Below are positions 21,974 through 32,830 of a stretch of 64,000 nt of DNA, piece by piece. Origin of the DNA: Pseudomonas sp. CFBP13508 (GTDB lineage Bacteria > Pseudomonadota > Gammaproteobacteria > Pseudomonadales > Pseudomonadaceae); assembly GCF_005233515.1 (NCBI RefSeq), contig NZ_QFZZ01000003.1:649259-713258 (forward strand). Direction: 5' to 3'. Every line of letters starts with the position of its first letter. Within the stretch, counting starts at the first letter, position 1. The position numbers were made by a program, and so were the translations under genes. The notes below the pieces were generated by a model. It saw only the letters and a list, made by a program, of their open reading frames with translations, had not been told where the DNA came from and did not search any database.

Positions 21974-23518
21974 TTACCAGGTTTGGGTGGCCTTGAACTT
22001 CTCGATACCGGCTTTCATGCCAGCGTCGATTTCGTCATTGAAGTCACCTTTAACGTTGATCTTGGCCATCAAATCGGCGTGATCGCGGTTGAAGAAAGCG
22101 ATCAGCGCTTGTTCGAAGCTGCCGACCTTGGCGATTTCAATGTCAGTCAGGAACCCACGCTCAGCGGCATACAGCGACAGCGCCATGTCAGCGATCGACA
22201 TTGGTGCGTATTGCTTCTGCTTCATCAGCTCGGTAACGCGCTGACCATGCTCAAGTTGCTTGCGGGTCGCTTCGTCCAGGTCAGAAGCGAACTGGGCGAA
22301 TGCCGCCAGTTCACGGTACTGAGCCAGAGCGGTACGGATACCACCGGAGAGCTTCTTGATGATCTTGGTCTGAGCGGCACCACCCACACGGGATACCGAA
22401 ACACCGGCGTTCACTGCCGGGCGGATGCCCGAGTTGAACATGGCCGATTCCAGGAAGATCTGACCGTCGGTGATGGAAATCACGTTGGTCGGAACGAACG
22501 CGGAAACGTCGCCAGCCTGGGTTTCGATGATCGGCAGTGCGGTCAGGGAACCGGTTTTGCCGGTCACTGCGCCGTTGGTGAACTTCTCTACGTATTCTTC
22601 CGAAACGCGGGATGCGCGCTCCAGCAGACGGGAGTGGAGATAGAACACGTCGCCTGGGTAAGCTTCACGGCCTGGTGGACGGCGCAGCAGCAGGGAGATC
22701 TGGCGGTAAGCCACTGCCTGCTTGGACAGATCGTCATAAACGATCAGCGCGTCTTCACCGCGGTCGCGGAAGAATTCACCCATGGTGCAACCGGAGTACG
22801 GTGCCAGGAATTGCAGCGCAGGAGATTCCGAAGCACTGGCAGCCACGATGATCGTGTTGGCCAGGGCGCCGTTTTCTTCCAGCTTGCGAACCACGTTGGC
22901 GATGGTCGATTGCTTCTGACCGATGGCTACGTAGACGCAGAAAATGCCGCTGTCTTTCTGGTTGATGATCGCGTCGATCGCCAGAGCGGTTTTACCGATC
23001 TGACGGTCACCGATGATCAGCTCACGCTGGCCACGGCCGACAGGGATCATGGCATCGACAGCCTTGTAGCCAGTCTGTACAGGCTGGTCTACCGACTTAC
23101 GCCAGATCACGCCTGGAGCAACTTTCTCGACCGCGTCGGTCTCGGTGTTGCCCAGTGGACCTTTACCGTCAACAGGGTTACCCAGAGCATCGACTACGCG
23201 GCCCAGCAATTCCTTACCAACAGGAACTTCGAGGATGCGGCCGGTGCACTTGGCGCTCATGCCTTCAGCCAGCGACTGGTAGGAGCCCAATACCACGGCA
23301 CCTACGGAGTCCTGCTCCAGGTTGAGGGCCATACCGTAGACGCCGCCCGGAAACTCGATCATCTCGCCGTACATGACGTCGGCCAGACCGTGAATCCGCA
23401 CGATGCCGTCAGATACGCTGACGACAGTGCCTTCGTTACGGGCTTGGGAGGTCACATCGAGCTTGTCGATGCGGCCCTTGATAATTTCACTTATTTCGGA
23501 AGGATTGAGTTGCTGCAT
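21974..23518 (-). CDS. atpA: ATP synthase F1 subunit alpha
   Basis: This 514-residue non-catalytic nucleotide-binding subunit has the P-loop [13 protein letters not shown] (around residue 170). The start [20 protein letters not shown] matches the family N-terminus that binds the delta subunit, and [31 protein letters not shown] is partly visible as the conserved DDLSK region. It is adjacent to atpH (21-bp gap) and atpG. Confidence 0.99.
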   Translation of the reverse strand: MQQLNPSEISEIIKGRIDKLDVTSQARNEGTVVSVSDGIVRIHGLADVMYGEMIEFPGGVYGMALNLEQDSVGAVVLGSYQSLAEGMSAKCTGRILEVPVGKELLGRVVDALGNPVDGKGPLGNTETDAVEKVAPGVIWRKSVDQPVQTGYKAVDAMIPVGRGQRELIIGDRQIGKTALAIDAIINQKDSGIFCVYVAIGQKQSTIANVVRKLEENGALANTIIVAASASESPALQFLAPYSGCTMGEFFRDRGEDALIVYDDLSKQAVAYRQISLLLRRPPGREAYPGDVFYLHSRLLERASRVSEEYVEKFTNGAVTGKTGSLTALPIIETQAGDVSAFVPTNVISITDGQIFLESAMFNSGIRPAVNAGVSVSRVGGAAQTKIIKKLSGGIRTALAQYRELAAFAQFASDLDEATRKQLEHGQRVTELMKQKQYAPMSIADMALSLYAAERGFLTDIEIAKVGSFEQALIAFFNRDHADLMAKINVKGDFNDEIDAGMKAGIEKFKATQTW

Positions 23519-23539
23519 TGCTCTGCTGCCCCTTCAAAC

Positions 23540-24076
23540 TCAAGATTTCAATGCTTCGGCAAGTTTCGCGATTTTGCCGCGAATCGAGCCATCGATAACC
23601 AGGTCGCCGGCGCGGATCACGACACCACCAATCAAGGCAGCGTCCTCCGCAACTTGCAGGCGCACTTCCCGGTTGAGTCGTGCACTGAGAACCTTGGCGA
23701 GTTTGTCTTGCTGTTCTTGGTTCAATGCAAATGCACTGGTTACTTCAACGTCTACCGATTTCTCTTGTTCGGCCTTGTACAGGTCGAACAGAGCGGCGAT
23801 CTCCGGCAGAAGCAGGAGACGGTCGTTCTCGGCAACGACGTTGATGAAATTGCGTGCCTTTTCATCAAACTTGTCGCCGCACACGTCAATGAACGTGGCG
23901 GCCTTTTCTGCGCTCGTCAGTCGCGGGGCCTTGAGCACGCGCTGCAGGGTGTCGTCTTGCGACACCGCTGCTGCCAGGCCGAGCATGGCTGACCAATTGG
24001 CCAGTTGCTGGTGGGCCTGAGCGTGCTCGAAGGCCGCCTTAGCGTAAGGTCGGGCCAACGTGGTCAGTTCTGCCAT
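23540..24076 (-). CDS. atpH: ATP synthase F1 subunit delta
   Basis: This 178-residue delta subunit (OSCP type) links the top of F1 to the peripheral stalk b subunits. The start [20 protein letters not shown] is the conserved N-terminal helical domain. The C-terminal part carries the family [20 protein letters not shown] signature. It is placed between atpF and atpA with 12- and 21-bp gaps. Confidence 0.97.
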   Translation of the reverse strand: MAELTTLARPYAKAAFEHAQAHQQLANWSAMLGLAAAVSQDDTLQRVLKAPRLTSAEKAATFIDVCGDKFDEKARNFINVVAENDRLLLLPEIAALFDLYKAEQEKSVDVEVTSAFALNQEQQDKLAKVLSARLNREVRLQVAEDAALIGGVVIRAGDLVIDGSIRGKIAKLAEALKS

Positions 24077-24088
24077 GATCGCCCTCGC

Positions 24089-24559
24089 TTAGATTTCAGC
24101 AGCCAGTTGGTTAACCAGCTCTGCGTGCGCGTTTTGATCGATTGTGGCACCCAGGATCTTCTCGGCGCCGCCAACAGCCAGCAAGCCCACTTGGGCACGC
24201 AGCTTGTCTTTGACGCTGTTCAGTTCCTGTTCGATCTCGGCTTGAGCCTGAACCTTCACACGGTCAGCGTCGATACGGGCTTTTTCAACAGCCTCTTCGA
24301 CGATCTGGTTACCGCGTTTCTTGGCTTGCTCGATGATTTCAGCTGCCTGAGCTTTCGCTTCGCGCAGTTGCTGACCCGCTTTCTCTTGGGCCAACTCCAG
24401 GTCGCGAGCTGCACGGCTGGCAGCGTCCAGACCATCAGCGATCTTCTTTTGACGTTCGTGCAGAGCAGCGATGACCGGAGGCCATACATACTTCATGCAG
24501 AACAGTACAAAAATCAGGAACGCAACGGACTGGCCAATCAGGGTCGCATTAATGTTCAC
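24089..24559 (-). CDS. atpF: ATP synthase Fo subunit b
   Basis: This 156-residue peripheral stalk subunit has a single N-terminal membrane helix ([20 protein letters not shown], residues 1-27) followed by a long charged amphipathic helix (about 30-140, rich in Ala, Lys, Glu and Gln) that dimerises and contacts the delta subunit. The length equals that of the E. coli protein. It lies in the atp operon between atpE and atpH. Confidence 0.98.
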   Translation of the reverse strand: MNINATLIGQSVAFLIFVLFCMKYVWPPVIAALHERQKKIADGLDAASRAARDLELAQEKAGQQLREAKAQAAEIIEQAKKRGNQIVEEAVEKARIDADRVKVQAQAEIEQELNSVKDKLRAQVGLLAVGGAEKILGATIDQNAHAELVNQLAAEI

Positions 24560-24617
24560 GCCAACACCTCGCAGTTACGTTGTCCATCACACCAAATTAC
24601 CCGGAAGATCCGAGTAA

Positions 24618-24890
<273 letters not shown>

Positions 24891-24963
24891 TTACGTCGTA
24901 TGGTTTAGGTTTTTTAGATTAAAGCGGTAAAACAAATCGTTTCAGCTGCCCCGCAAGGAGCTC

Positions 24964-24983
24964 CCTCCCGTTTGACCGGGAGG
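24964..24983. promoter_or_regulatory. Hairpin in the atpB-atpE intergenic region
   Basis: The arms CCTCCCG and CGGGAGG flank a 6-nt loop in the 133-bp gap between atpB and atpE. There is no T-run on the minus strand directly after it, so it is more likely an mRNA processing or stabilising structure than a terminator. It may help set the high c-subunit expression, which is an inference. Confidence 0.55.
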
Positions 24984-25008
24984 AACATCAGACTAGTCGA
25001 GACTGGTC

Positions 25009-26302
<1,294 letters not shown>

Positions 26303-26450
26303 CACGTTTGCTCTCCAATGGTCGGCTGCCGAAATTCAATAACTTGGCATAATTTGTGCCGACAAAATGCGCGCAGAGTATAGGGGCGGTTCTGCCCCTA
26401 TTCAACTGTCAGGTAGTGATTTCCGACTGCGCGCTACATGAGGAAATGTT

Positions 26451-27323
26451 TCAGCGGATGTGTGCGAGCACACCTTGAAGCTCGTCGAGCGAGTTATAAC
26501 CAATCACCAATTGGCCTTTGCCCTTCTTGCCATGGCGAATCTGCACCGCAGAGCCTAGGCGCTCGGCCAGACGCTGCTCGAGGCGAGCGATGTCCGGGTC
26601 GGGTTTTGCAGCTTCCACAGGCTCCGGTTTGCCACTCAACCACTGGCGAACCAGTGCCTCGGTTTGGCGCACGGTCAGTCCTCGTGCGACAACATGTCGC
26701 GCCCCTTCGACCTGCTGATTGTCCGGCAGACCGAGCAAGGCACGCGCGTGACCCATTTCCAGGTCACCGTGCGACAGCATGGTTTTGATCACTTCGGGCA
26801 GTGCAATAAGTCGCAACAGGTTAGCCACAGTCACCCGCGACTTACCCACAGCCTCGGCAACCTGCTGCTGAGTCAGCTGGAATTCCTGCTGCAAGCGCTG
26901 CAAGGCGACGGCTTCTTCGATCGGATTGAGGTCTTCACGCTGGATGTTCTCGATCAGCGCAATCGCAATGGCGGTTTCATCCGGCACATCGCGAACCATC
27001 GCCGGGATGGTTTCCTGCCCGGCCTGCTGACTGGCGCGCCAGCGGCGTTCACCGGCAATGATCTCGAAGCGACCGCCGCCAATCGGGCGAACCACGATCG
27101 GCTGCATCACGCCCTGAGCCTTGATCGACTGCGCCAGCTCTTCCAGGGCCTGCGGGTCCATGTCACGGCGCGGCTGATATTTGCCACGCTGCAGCAGGTC
27201 CAGCGGCAGGTGTTGCAGTTCGCGGGTGTCAGCCTGCGCGGCTTGTTCTTCCAGCGCGCTGACCGTCGGACCACTCAGCAGTGCATCCAGTCCACGTCCG
27301 AGACCTCGTTTCTTGACGGCCAT
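26451..27323 (-). CDS. parB: Chromosome-partitioning protein ParB
   Basis: This 290-residue ParB/Spo0J is a CTP-dependent clamp that loads on parS and spreads around the origin. MAVKKRGLGRGLDALL is the standard N-terminus that stimulates ParA. The GERRWRASQQAG box (CTP-binding/arginine patch) and ENIQREDLNPIEEA precede the helix-turn-helix (QQVAEAVGKSRVTVANLLRL), followed by a C-terminal dimerisation domain. It is co-transcribed with parA. Its perfect target lies at 43528-43543 inside recF. Confidence 0.97.
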   Translation of the reverse strand: MAVKKRGLGRGLDALLSGPTVSALEEQAAQADTRELQHLPLDLLQRGKYQPRRDMDPQALEELAQSIKAQGVMQPIVVRPIGGGRFEIIAGERRWRASQQAGQETIPAMVRDVPDETAIAIALIENIQREDLNPIEEAVALQRLQQEFQLTQQQVAEAVGKSRVTVANLLRLIALPEVIKTMLSHGDLEMGHARALLGLPDNQQVEGARHVVARGLTVRQTEALVRQWLSGKPEPVEAAKPDPDIARLEQRLAERLGSAVQIRHGKKGKGQLVIGYNSLDELQGVLAHIR

Positions 27324-27332
27324 GGGGATTCC

Positions 27333-28130
27333 TTAAGTTGGCTGAGCAGCAGCAATGCGTGAATTTTTGCGCTGACGACGAACCATCTCGCCCGCCAGAG
27401 CCAGATAGGCCAGCGCGCCACGCGATTGCTTGTCGTAAGCCAGCGCCGGCATGCCGTAGCTCGGTGCTTCGGCCAGGCGAATGTTGCGCGGGATCACCGT
27501 GTCGTACAACTGATCGCCGAAGTGTTCCTTGAGCTGCGCCGAAACATCGTTCATCAGGCTCAGGCGCGGGTCGTACATGGTCCGCAGCAAACCTTCGACT
27601 TTCAGATTCGGGTTGAGCAGTTCAGCGATGCGCTTGATGTTATCCACAAGGTCGCTCAAACCTTCCAGCGCAAAGTATTCGCACTGCATGGGGATAATGA
27701 CGCCGTCAGCGGCGACCAATGCATTGAGCGTGAGCATCGACAGCGACGGTGGGCAGTCGATCAGAATGTAATCGTAGTTGTCCCGGATCGGCGCCAGCGC
27801 GCTGCGCAGACGGCTTTCCTTCATCTGCATTTCCAGCAGCACCACTTCGGCCGCGGTCAGATCGCGGTTGGCCGGCAGCAGTTGATAACCGCCGTGCTCG
27901 GAGAAGTGCATGGCCTGACCGAGGTCGCATTCACCGATCAGCAGATCGTAGACCGAGTTTTCCAGACCATGTTTATCCACACCGCTACCCATGGTGGCGT
28001 TGCCCTGTGGATCGAGATCGATCAACAGCACCCGGCGCTTGGTCGCGACCAGGGATGCTGCGAGGTTGATGCAGGTGGTGGTCTTGCCCACACCACCCTT
28101 CTGGTTCGCTATCGCGAATACCTTAGCCAT
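27333..28130 (-). CDS. parA: Chromosome-partitioning ATPase ParA (Soj)
   Basis: This 265-residue ParA ATPase starts MAKVFAIANQKGGVGKTTTC, the deviant Walker A motif at residues 10-17. LLIDLDPQGNATMGSG and DYILIDCPPSLSMLTLNAL are the further nucleotide-switch segments. The ATG at 28130 matches family starts; an in-frame TTG at 28148 would add six residues and is unlikely. It forms DNA-bound gradients that move ParB-parS complexes. It sits between rsmG and parB. Confidence 0.96.
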   Translation of the reverse strand: MAKVFAIANQKGGVGKTTTCINLAASLVATKRRVLLIDLDPQGNATMGSGVDKHGLENSVYDLLIGECDLGQAMHFSEHGGYQLLPANRDLTAAEVVLLEMQMKESRLRSALAPIRDNYDYILIDCPPSLSMLTLNALVAADGVIIPMQCEYFALEGLSDLVDNIKRIAELLNPNLKVEGLLRTMYDPRLSLMNDVSAQLKEHFGDQLYDTVIPRNIRLAEAPSYGMPALAYDKQSRGALAYLALAGEMVRRQRKNSRIAAAQPT

Positions 28131-28148
28131 TCTTGCTTGTGTTCCCAA

Positions 28149-28793
28149 TCATGCCGTGCGGCGCAGTATCAGCAGATGGCGTTGGCCTTGGCAACCGGGG
28201 ACGGCCAGGGCGTGTTCGCTATCGAGTTTGAAATCTGCCGGCAATGCTACCAGCTCATCGGCCGGATGAACGCCCTTCATTGCCAGCCAGCGTGTATCGG
28301 CATCGCCCAAGTGGCGAGTCCAGTTGGTGAAGTTTTCCATGCTGCTGAATGCCCGGGAAATGATCCCGTTGAATGGCTGCGCAGGCTGGAAGGCCTCGAC
28401 GCGACTGTGGATAACTTGGAGGTTATCCAGCTTTAGCTCCAGTTTGACCTGAGTCAGGAAGCGGGTTTTCTTGCCGTTGCTGTCCAGACAGGTCACCTGC
28501 GAGCCCGGATACAGGATCGCCAGCGGGATACCAGGCATGCCACCGCCACTGCCAACATCGAGCCAGCGGCCGTCATCGATAAACGACATCACGCTGAGAC
28601 TATCGAGCAAGTGCCGCGAAACCATTTCGTCCGGATCGCGCACAGCGGTCAGGTTGTAGGCCTGGTTCCATTTGATCAACAGGGCCAGATAACCCAGCAG
28701 CAATTCATGCTGGGTTGCTGTGAGATTGACACTGAGCTCGCGGGCTCCTGTGGATAACTCTTCGGCGTGTTGCGAAGTGACCTTGGCACTCAA
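28149..28793 (-). CDS. rsmG: 16S rRNA (guanine(527)-N(7))-methyltransferase
   Basis: RsmG methylates G527 of 16S rRNA; its loss gives low-level streptomycin resistance. The 214-residue protein contains [20 protein letters not shown], then [20 protein letters not shown], the S-adenosylmethionine-binding glycine loop (around residue 73). The start ATG overlaps the mnmG stop (ATGA, 28790-28793). Two perfect DnaA-box 9-mers (28406-28414 and 28749-28757) lie within the gene. Confidence 0.97.
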   Translation of the reverse strand: MSAKVTSQHAEELSTGARELSVNLTATQHELLLGYLALLIKWNQAYNLTAVRDPDEMVSRHLLDSLSVMSFIDDGRWLDVGSGGGMPGIPLAILYPGSQVTCLDSNGKKTRFLTQVKLELKLDNLQVIHSRVEAFQPAQPFNGIISRAFSSMENFTNWTRHLGDADTRWLAMKGVHPADELVALPADFKLDSEHALAVPGCQGQRHLLILRRTA

Positions 28794-30691
28794 GCGCTTT
28801 GCTCCAACTGACGGCCCGCGCCGCGTTTTTTCAAATGAATCATCAACAGCGAAATCGCTGCCGGGGTCACGCCCGGGATCCGCGAAGCCTGGCCCAGAGT
28901 CTCGGGGCGTGTGGCGCCGAGCTTGCTCTGAATCTCCTTGGACAGACCGGAGATGTTGGTGTAATCGATATCCACAGGCAATTTGGTGTCTTCGCTAGCG
29001 CGCAGACGGGCGATTTCGTCCTGTTGGCGGTCGATGTAACCGGCGTATTTGGTCTTGATCTCGACCTGCTCGGCGACCTGTGGATCTTCGGCGCCCTGCC
29101 CGGTCACTTCGACCAGACCGGCGTAATCGATCTCCGGACGGCTCAACAGGTTGAGCAAATTGTATTCGTGGGTCAGCGGCGTGCCGAATTTCTCGGCAAT
29201 CGCATCACCCTGCGGGGTGTTCGGCCGTACCCAGGTGCTTTTCAGACGCTGCTCTTCCAGTTCGATGCTTTCGCGCTTCTTGCAGAAGGCCGCCCAGCGC
29301 GCGTCATCGACCAGACCCAGCTCTCGGCCTTTTTCGGTCAGACGCAGGTCGGCGTTGTCTTCGCGCAGAATCAGGCGGTACTCGGCTCGCGACGTGAACA
29401 TGCGGTACGGCTCTTGGGTACCGAGGGTGATCAGGTCGTCGACCAGAACGCCGATGTACGCTTCATCGCGGCGCGGGCACCAGGCTTCTTTGCCCTTGGC
29501 ACGCAGTGCAGCGTTGGCCCCGGCGAGCAGACCTTGAGCGCCAGCTTCTTCGTAACCGGTGGTGCCGTTGATCTGCCCGGCGAAGAACAGACCACCGATG
29601 ACTTTGGTTTCCAGGCTGTACTTCAGGTCGCGCGGATCGAAGTAGTCGTACTCGATCGCATAACCCGGACGCACAATGTGCGCGTTTTCCATACCGCGGA
29701 TCGATTGCACGATCTGCAATTGCACGTCGAACGGCAGGCTTGTGGATATCCCGTTCGGGTACAGCTCATGGGTGGTCAGACCTTCCGGTTCGATGAACAC
29801 CTGATGGCTTTCCTTGTCGGCAAAGCGATGAATCTTGTCTTCGATCGACGGGCAATAACGCGGGCCGACGCCTTCGATCTCCCCGGCAGCGGAATACATC
29901 GGCGACCGATCGAGATTCGCCGCGATGATTTCGTGGGTACGCGCATTGGTGTGAGTGATCCAGCAGCTGACCTGACGGGGATGCTGTTCCTTGTTGCCCA
30001 TGAACGACATCACCGGAATCGGCGTATCGCCCGGTTGCTCGGTCATCACCGAGAAATCAACCGACTTGCCGTCGATGCGCGGTGGCGTACCGGTTTTCAG
30101 ACGCCCGACCCGCAATGGCAACTCACGCAGACGGTGGGCCAGAGCAATCGACGGTGGATCACCGGCGCGACCGCCGGAGAAATTCTGCAAACCGATGTGG
30201 ATAAGTCCGCCGAGGAAGGTACCAGTGGTCAACACCACGGAATCGGCGAAGAAACGCAGACCCATCTGTGTAACCACACCACGGACTTGCTCCTGCTCAA
30301 CGATCAGGTCGTCAGCAGCCTGTTGAAATATCCACAGGTTCGGCTGGTTTTCAAGAATTTCGCGAACAGCTGCCTTGTAGAGAATCCGGTCGGCTTGCGC
30401 ACGGGTCGCCCGTACGGCCGGGCCTTTGCGGCTGTTCAACACGCGAAACTGGATGCCGCCCTTGTCGGTAGCCATGGCCATCGCGCCGCCGAGGGCATCG
30501 ATTTCCTTGACCAGATGGCTTTTGCCGATGCCACCGATGGCCGGGTTGCAACTCATGGCACCGAGGGTTTCCACGTTATGCGTCAGTAGCAGGGTTTTTG
30601 CCCCCATGCGTGCTGACGCCAGTGCTGCCTCGGTACCGGCATGACCGCCGCCGATGACGATCACTTCAAAACGGGAAGGGAAATCCACCAC
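28790..30691 (-). CDS. mnmG: tRNA uridine 5-carboxymethylaminomethyl modification enzyme MnmG (GidA)
   Basis: With MnmE, this FAD enzyme installs cmnm5 at wobble U34 of several tRNAs. The 633-residue protein has the FAD-binding motif [14 protein letters not shown] (around residues 12-25), the [11 protein letters not shown] family signature and [12 protein letters not shown]. The start is one of two adjacent GTG codons (30691 or 30688); no ATG fits. Upstream lies an AT-rich DnaA-box region rather than mnmE, which is displaced by the iron-signalling module. A perfect DnaA box lies at 30196-30204. Confidence 0.97.
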   Translation of the reverse strand: MVDFPSRFEVIVIGGGHAGTEAALASARMGAKTLLLTHNVETLGAMSCNPAIGGIGKSHLVKEIDALGGAMAMATDKGGIQFRVLNSRKGPAVRATRAQADRILYKAAVREILENQPNLWIFQQAADDLIVEQEQVRGVVTQMGLRFFADSVVLTTGTFLGGLIHIGLQNFSGGRAGDPPSIALAHRLRELPLRVGRLKTGTPPRIDGKSVDFSVMTEQPGDTPIPVMSFMGNKEQHPRQVSCWITHTNARTHEIIAANLDRSPMYSAAGEIEGVGPRYCPSIEDKIHRFADKESHQVFIEPEGLTTHELYPNGISTSLPFDVQLQIVQSIRGMENAHIVRPGYAIEYDYFDPRDLKYSLETKVIGGLFFAGQINGTTGYEEAGAQGLLAGANAALRAKGKEAWCPRRDEAYIGVLVDDLITLGTQEPYRMFTSRAEYRLILREDNADLRLTEKGRELGLVDDARWAAFCKKRESIELEEQRLKSTWVRPNTPQGDAIAEKFGTPLTHEYNLLNLLSRPEIDYAGLVEVTGQGAEDPQVAEQVEIKTKYAGYIDRQQDEIARLRASEDTKLPVDIDYTNISGLSKEIQSKLGATRPETLGQASRIPGVTPAAISLLMIHLKKRGAGRQLEQSA

Positions 30692-31258
30692 GCACCTCGT
30701 GCCTGCTTAAGTAGGTCATTCAGGAAATAGTTGAGCTCAGGTTTCTGGACCTGGTCGGCAAGTATAGGGACTTCGCCCTTTCTAAAGAACCCTTTGCACA
30801 AAATTTAACCAGCTGTGGAGAACTCGAGGTTAAAAGAATAAAAAAGAGAGAAATTTATAAAACCTTTGTTTTTATGTTTATTCTTACTGAGCCACGTTTC
30901 TGTGGATAGATCTCTATAAGCCCAATATTACGCTGTGTACAGAGTTTCAAAACCCTGTGCCCAGGTAACAATGAGGCCCTTGGATAAGCGGTGTAAGCCT
31001 GTGGATTAAAGTGCTGCTTATCCACAGGGCAGGTTATATCCAGTTTTCAGGCCCTCTTATCAACTGGCCTTAGCACCAGTTACTCACAGGGCTTAATCCA
31101 CAGAAATTTGCTCGGAAGGCGTTTTCCAGGCGGAAAAAAAGCGCCAGCGAAGAATCGGTGACGCTTGGCAAGCCAGTGGCAGGAAGTGAAAAGGCTATTG
31201 TGAGACCACGTAGCAGAGGCTAATAATAGCCATTATCATTAACTGACCAGTTTCTGCC
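30692..31258. other. AT-rich intergenic region upstream of mnmG with DnaA-box cluster (second origin-like region)
   Basis: No gene is visible in 567 bp. From about 30790 to 30890 the sequence is strongly AT-rich (runs such as AAATTTATAAAACC and TTTATGTTTATTC), resembling a DNA-unwinding element. Around it are one perfect DnaA box, TTATCCACA at 31018-31026, and near matches at 30901-30909, 31000-31008, 31080-31088 and 31094-31102. The mnmG (gidA) promoter lies on one side and the fecI-type promoter with a Fur-box candidate on the other. The arrangement recalls E. coli oriC, which lies next to gidA. Confidence 0.7.
31222..31240. promoter_or_regulatory. Candidate Fur box upstream of the ECF sigma gene
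   Basis: AATAATAGCCATTATCATT matches the 19-bp Fur consensus GATAATGATAATCATTATC at 11 of 19 positions, with both ATAAT and ATTAT half-sites kept. It ends 18 bp before the sigma-factor ATG, a position where Fur binding would block transcription under iron-replete conditions. Assigned by eye. Confidence 0.65.
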
Positions 31259-31765
31259 ATGTCCCTACCCGCCCACACCGCTGCGATCGAGCAAATCTAC
31301 GAGCAACACCACTCGTGGCTGTATGGCTGGCTCAAGGGCAAGCTGCACAACACCAGTGATGCAGCCGATGTGGCACATGACACGTTTTTGAGAATTCTCG
31401 CGGCGCGCAATGCCGCTCATATTCGCGAGCCGCGGGATTACCTGGCGACCATTGCGCGCGGGCTGGTCATTGATCGTTATAGACGCAGGGCCATTGAAAG
31501 CGCTTATCTGCAGGCCCTCTCAGCTCGGCCGCAAGCAACGGTCATCAGCGAAGAAGACAGAGCACTGATCATTGAAACCCTGATTTCTGTGGATAAGGCA
31601 CTGGCCGGCCTGGGCGCGCGAACCCGGCAGATCTTCATGCTTTCGCAAGTCGAAGGACTGACTTATCAACAGATTGCCGGGCAATTGAAGGTTTCGCTGA
31701 CCACGGTAAAGAAACACATGATTCGCGCCCTGACTGAATGCGCCCTGATCATGGCGCAACCATGA
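31259..31765 (+). CDS. FecI-type extracytoplasmic-function sigma factor (iron-starvation sigma)
   Basis: This 168-residue sigma-70 family member has only regions 2 and 4. The region 2 helices span about 10-75 (YEQHHSWLYGWLKGKL, DAADVAHDTFLRIL, YLATIARGLVIDRYRRR). Region 4 spans about 110-160 (LGARTRQIFMLSQVEGLTYQ, then QIAGQLKVSLTTVKKHM). It is followed with ATGA overlap by a FecR anti-sigma gene and then a TonB receptor with an N-terminal signalling domain, the standard cell-surface signalling unit. A candidate Fur box lies upstream. Predicted role: transcribes the receptor gene when the cognate ferri-siderophore is bound. Confidence 0.92.
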   Translation: MSLPAHTAAIEQIYEQHHSWLYGWLKGKLHNTSDAADVAHDTFLRILAARNAAHIREPRDYLATIARGLVIDRYRRRAIESAYLQALSARPQATVISEEDRALIIETLISVDKALAGLGARTRQIFMLSQVEGLTYQQIAGQLKVSLTTVKKHMIRALTECALIMAQP

Positions 31766-32715
31766 TGGCCGCCGCTGCAGACCGTCAGGTATTCGAAACT
31801 GCAGCCAGCTGGTATGTGCAGTTTCAATCCCAACCACCGAGCCTTGCCGAACAAAAGGCCTGGCAGCTGTGGATAGACAGCGATCCAGCGCATCTGGCGG
31901 CGTGGAACCAGATGGAACAATTGCAGCGCCACCTCGGTACGCTGCCGCAGGATCTGAAACGACGTGCGCTCAATAGCGGCCAACAAAGACGCCAGGTACT
32001 CAAACTGCTGTTGCTCGCAGCGGGAACAGGTTTCGTTGGCTGGAACGTTCAACGACACACATCCCTGGGCAACGTCTGGGCCGACTATAAAACCGGCGTG
32101 GGCCAGCGTCGGACTGTCAGCCTGGCCGATGGCAGCCAGATCCAGCTCAACACCGACTCCGCGGTCGACGTGTCTTTCGACGCAGCGCAACGCATGATTC
32201 ACCTGCGCTGCGGTGAGATTCTCGTTCAGACCGGCAAGCTCGGGGATCCGCGACCCTTTTATGTGCAAACCCGTGACGGGCGGATTCAAGCATTGGGCAC
32301 CCGCTTCTCGGTGCATCAGCTGTCGAGCGCAACCCGGGTCGGCGTGCTGGAGGATCGAGTCAGCGTTCAACCTGCGCAGTTATCCACTGCTGCGCTCATC
32401 CTGAAAGCAGGCGAAGGCGCGGATTTCGACAGTCGGCATATCGGCCTCAGTCATCCCTTCCAGGCATCAGAAGTGGCCTGGATCAACGGCCAGTTGATCG
32501 TACTCGATGCGCGCTTGGGCACTGTCCTCGAAGAGTTGGGCCGCTATCGCAGCGGTGTATTGCATTGTGATCGCAGCGCCCGGGATCTGCGGGTCTCCGG
32601 GACTTTCCGGCTCGATTCAACCGACGCAGTGCTGGCCAACCTTCAGGCTTCGTTGCCGATCAATGTGCGTTATTTCAGCCGTTACTGGGTGTCGATCAGC
32701 CACAGCGTTGACTGA
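31762..32715 (+). CDS. FecR-type anti-sigma regulator
   Basis: This 317-residue inner-membrane regulator starts at an ATG at 31762 that overlaps the sigma stop. The cytoplasmic N-terminal DUF4880-like domain (ASWYVQFQSQPPSLAEQKAW, WIDSDPAHLAAWNQME) binds the sigma factor. One transmembrane helix (about 78-92, QVLKLLLLAAGTGFVGW) is followed by the periplasmic FecR domain (about 108-205, TVSLADGSQIQLNTDSAVDV). The C-terminal STN-like domain contacts the receptor signalling domain. An in-frame ATG at 31738 lies inside the sigma gene and was not used. Confidence 0.92.
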   Translation: MMAAAADRQVFETAASWYVQFQSQPPSLAEQKAWQLWIDSDPAHLAAWNQMEQLQRHLGTLPQDLKRRALNSGQQRRQVLKLLLLAAGTGFVGWNVQRHTSLGNVWADYKTGVGQRRTVSLADGSQIQLNTDSAVDVSFDAAQRMIHLRCGEILVQTGKLGDPRPFYVQTRDGRIQALGTRFSVHQLSSATRVGVLEDRVSVQPAQLSTAALILKAGEGADFDSRHIGLSHPFQASEVAWINGQLIVLDARLGTVLEELGRYRSGVLHCDRSARDLRVSGTFRLDSTDAVLANLQASLPINVRYFSRYWVSISHSVD

Positions 32716-32727
32716 AATATGGCCCGG

Positions 32728-32756
32728 GGAAAAATAATCGCAAACAGGGTTATCTT
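32728..32756 (+). promoter_or_regulatory. Possible ECF-sigma promoter of the TonB receptor gene
   Basis: The 115-bp gap between the FecR and receptor genes contains GGAAAA (32728-32733), a FecI-like -35 element, with a T/A-rich stretch TTATCT about 16-17 bp downstream. It could be the promoter read by the adjacent sigma factor. The match is weak and rests on context. Confidence 0.3.
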
Positions 32757-32830
32757 TTTTCGCCCTGGTCCGGCCCTACAGGTAATCGCGATCAACGCGG
32801 CTCTTCGCCACCTTCAGGGCTAATCCACAC

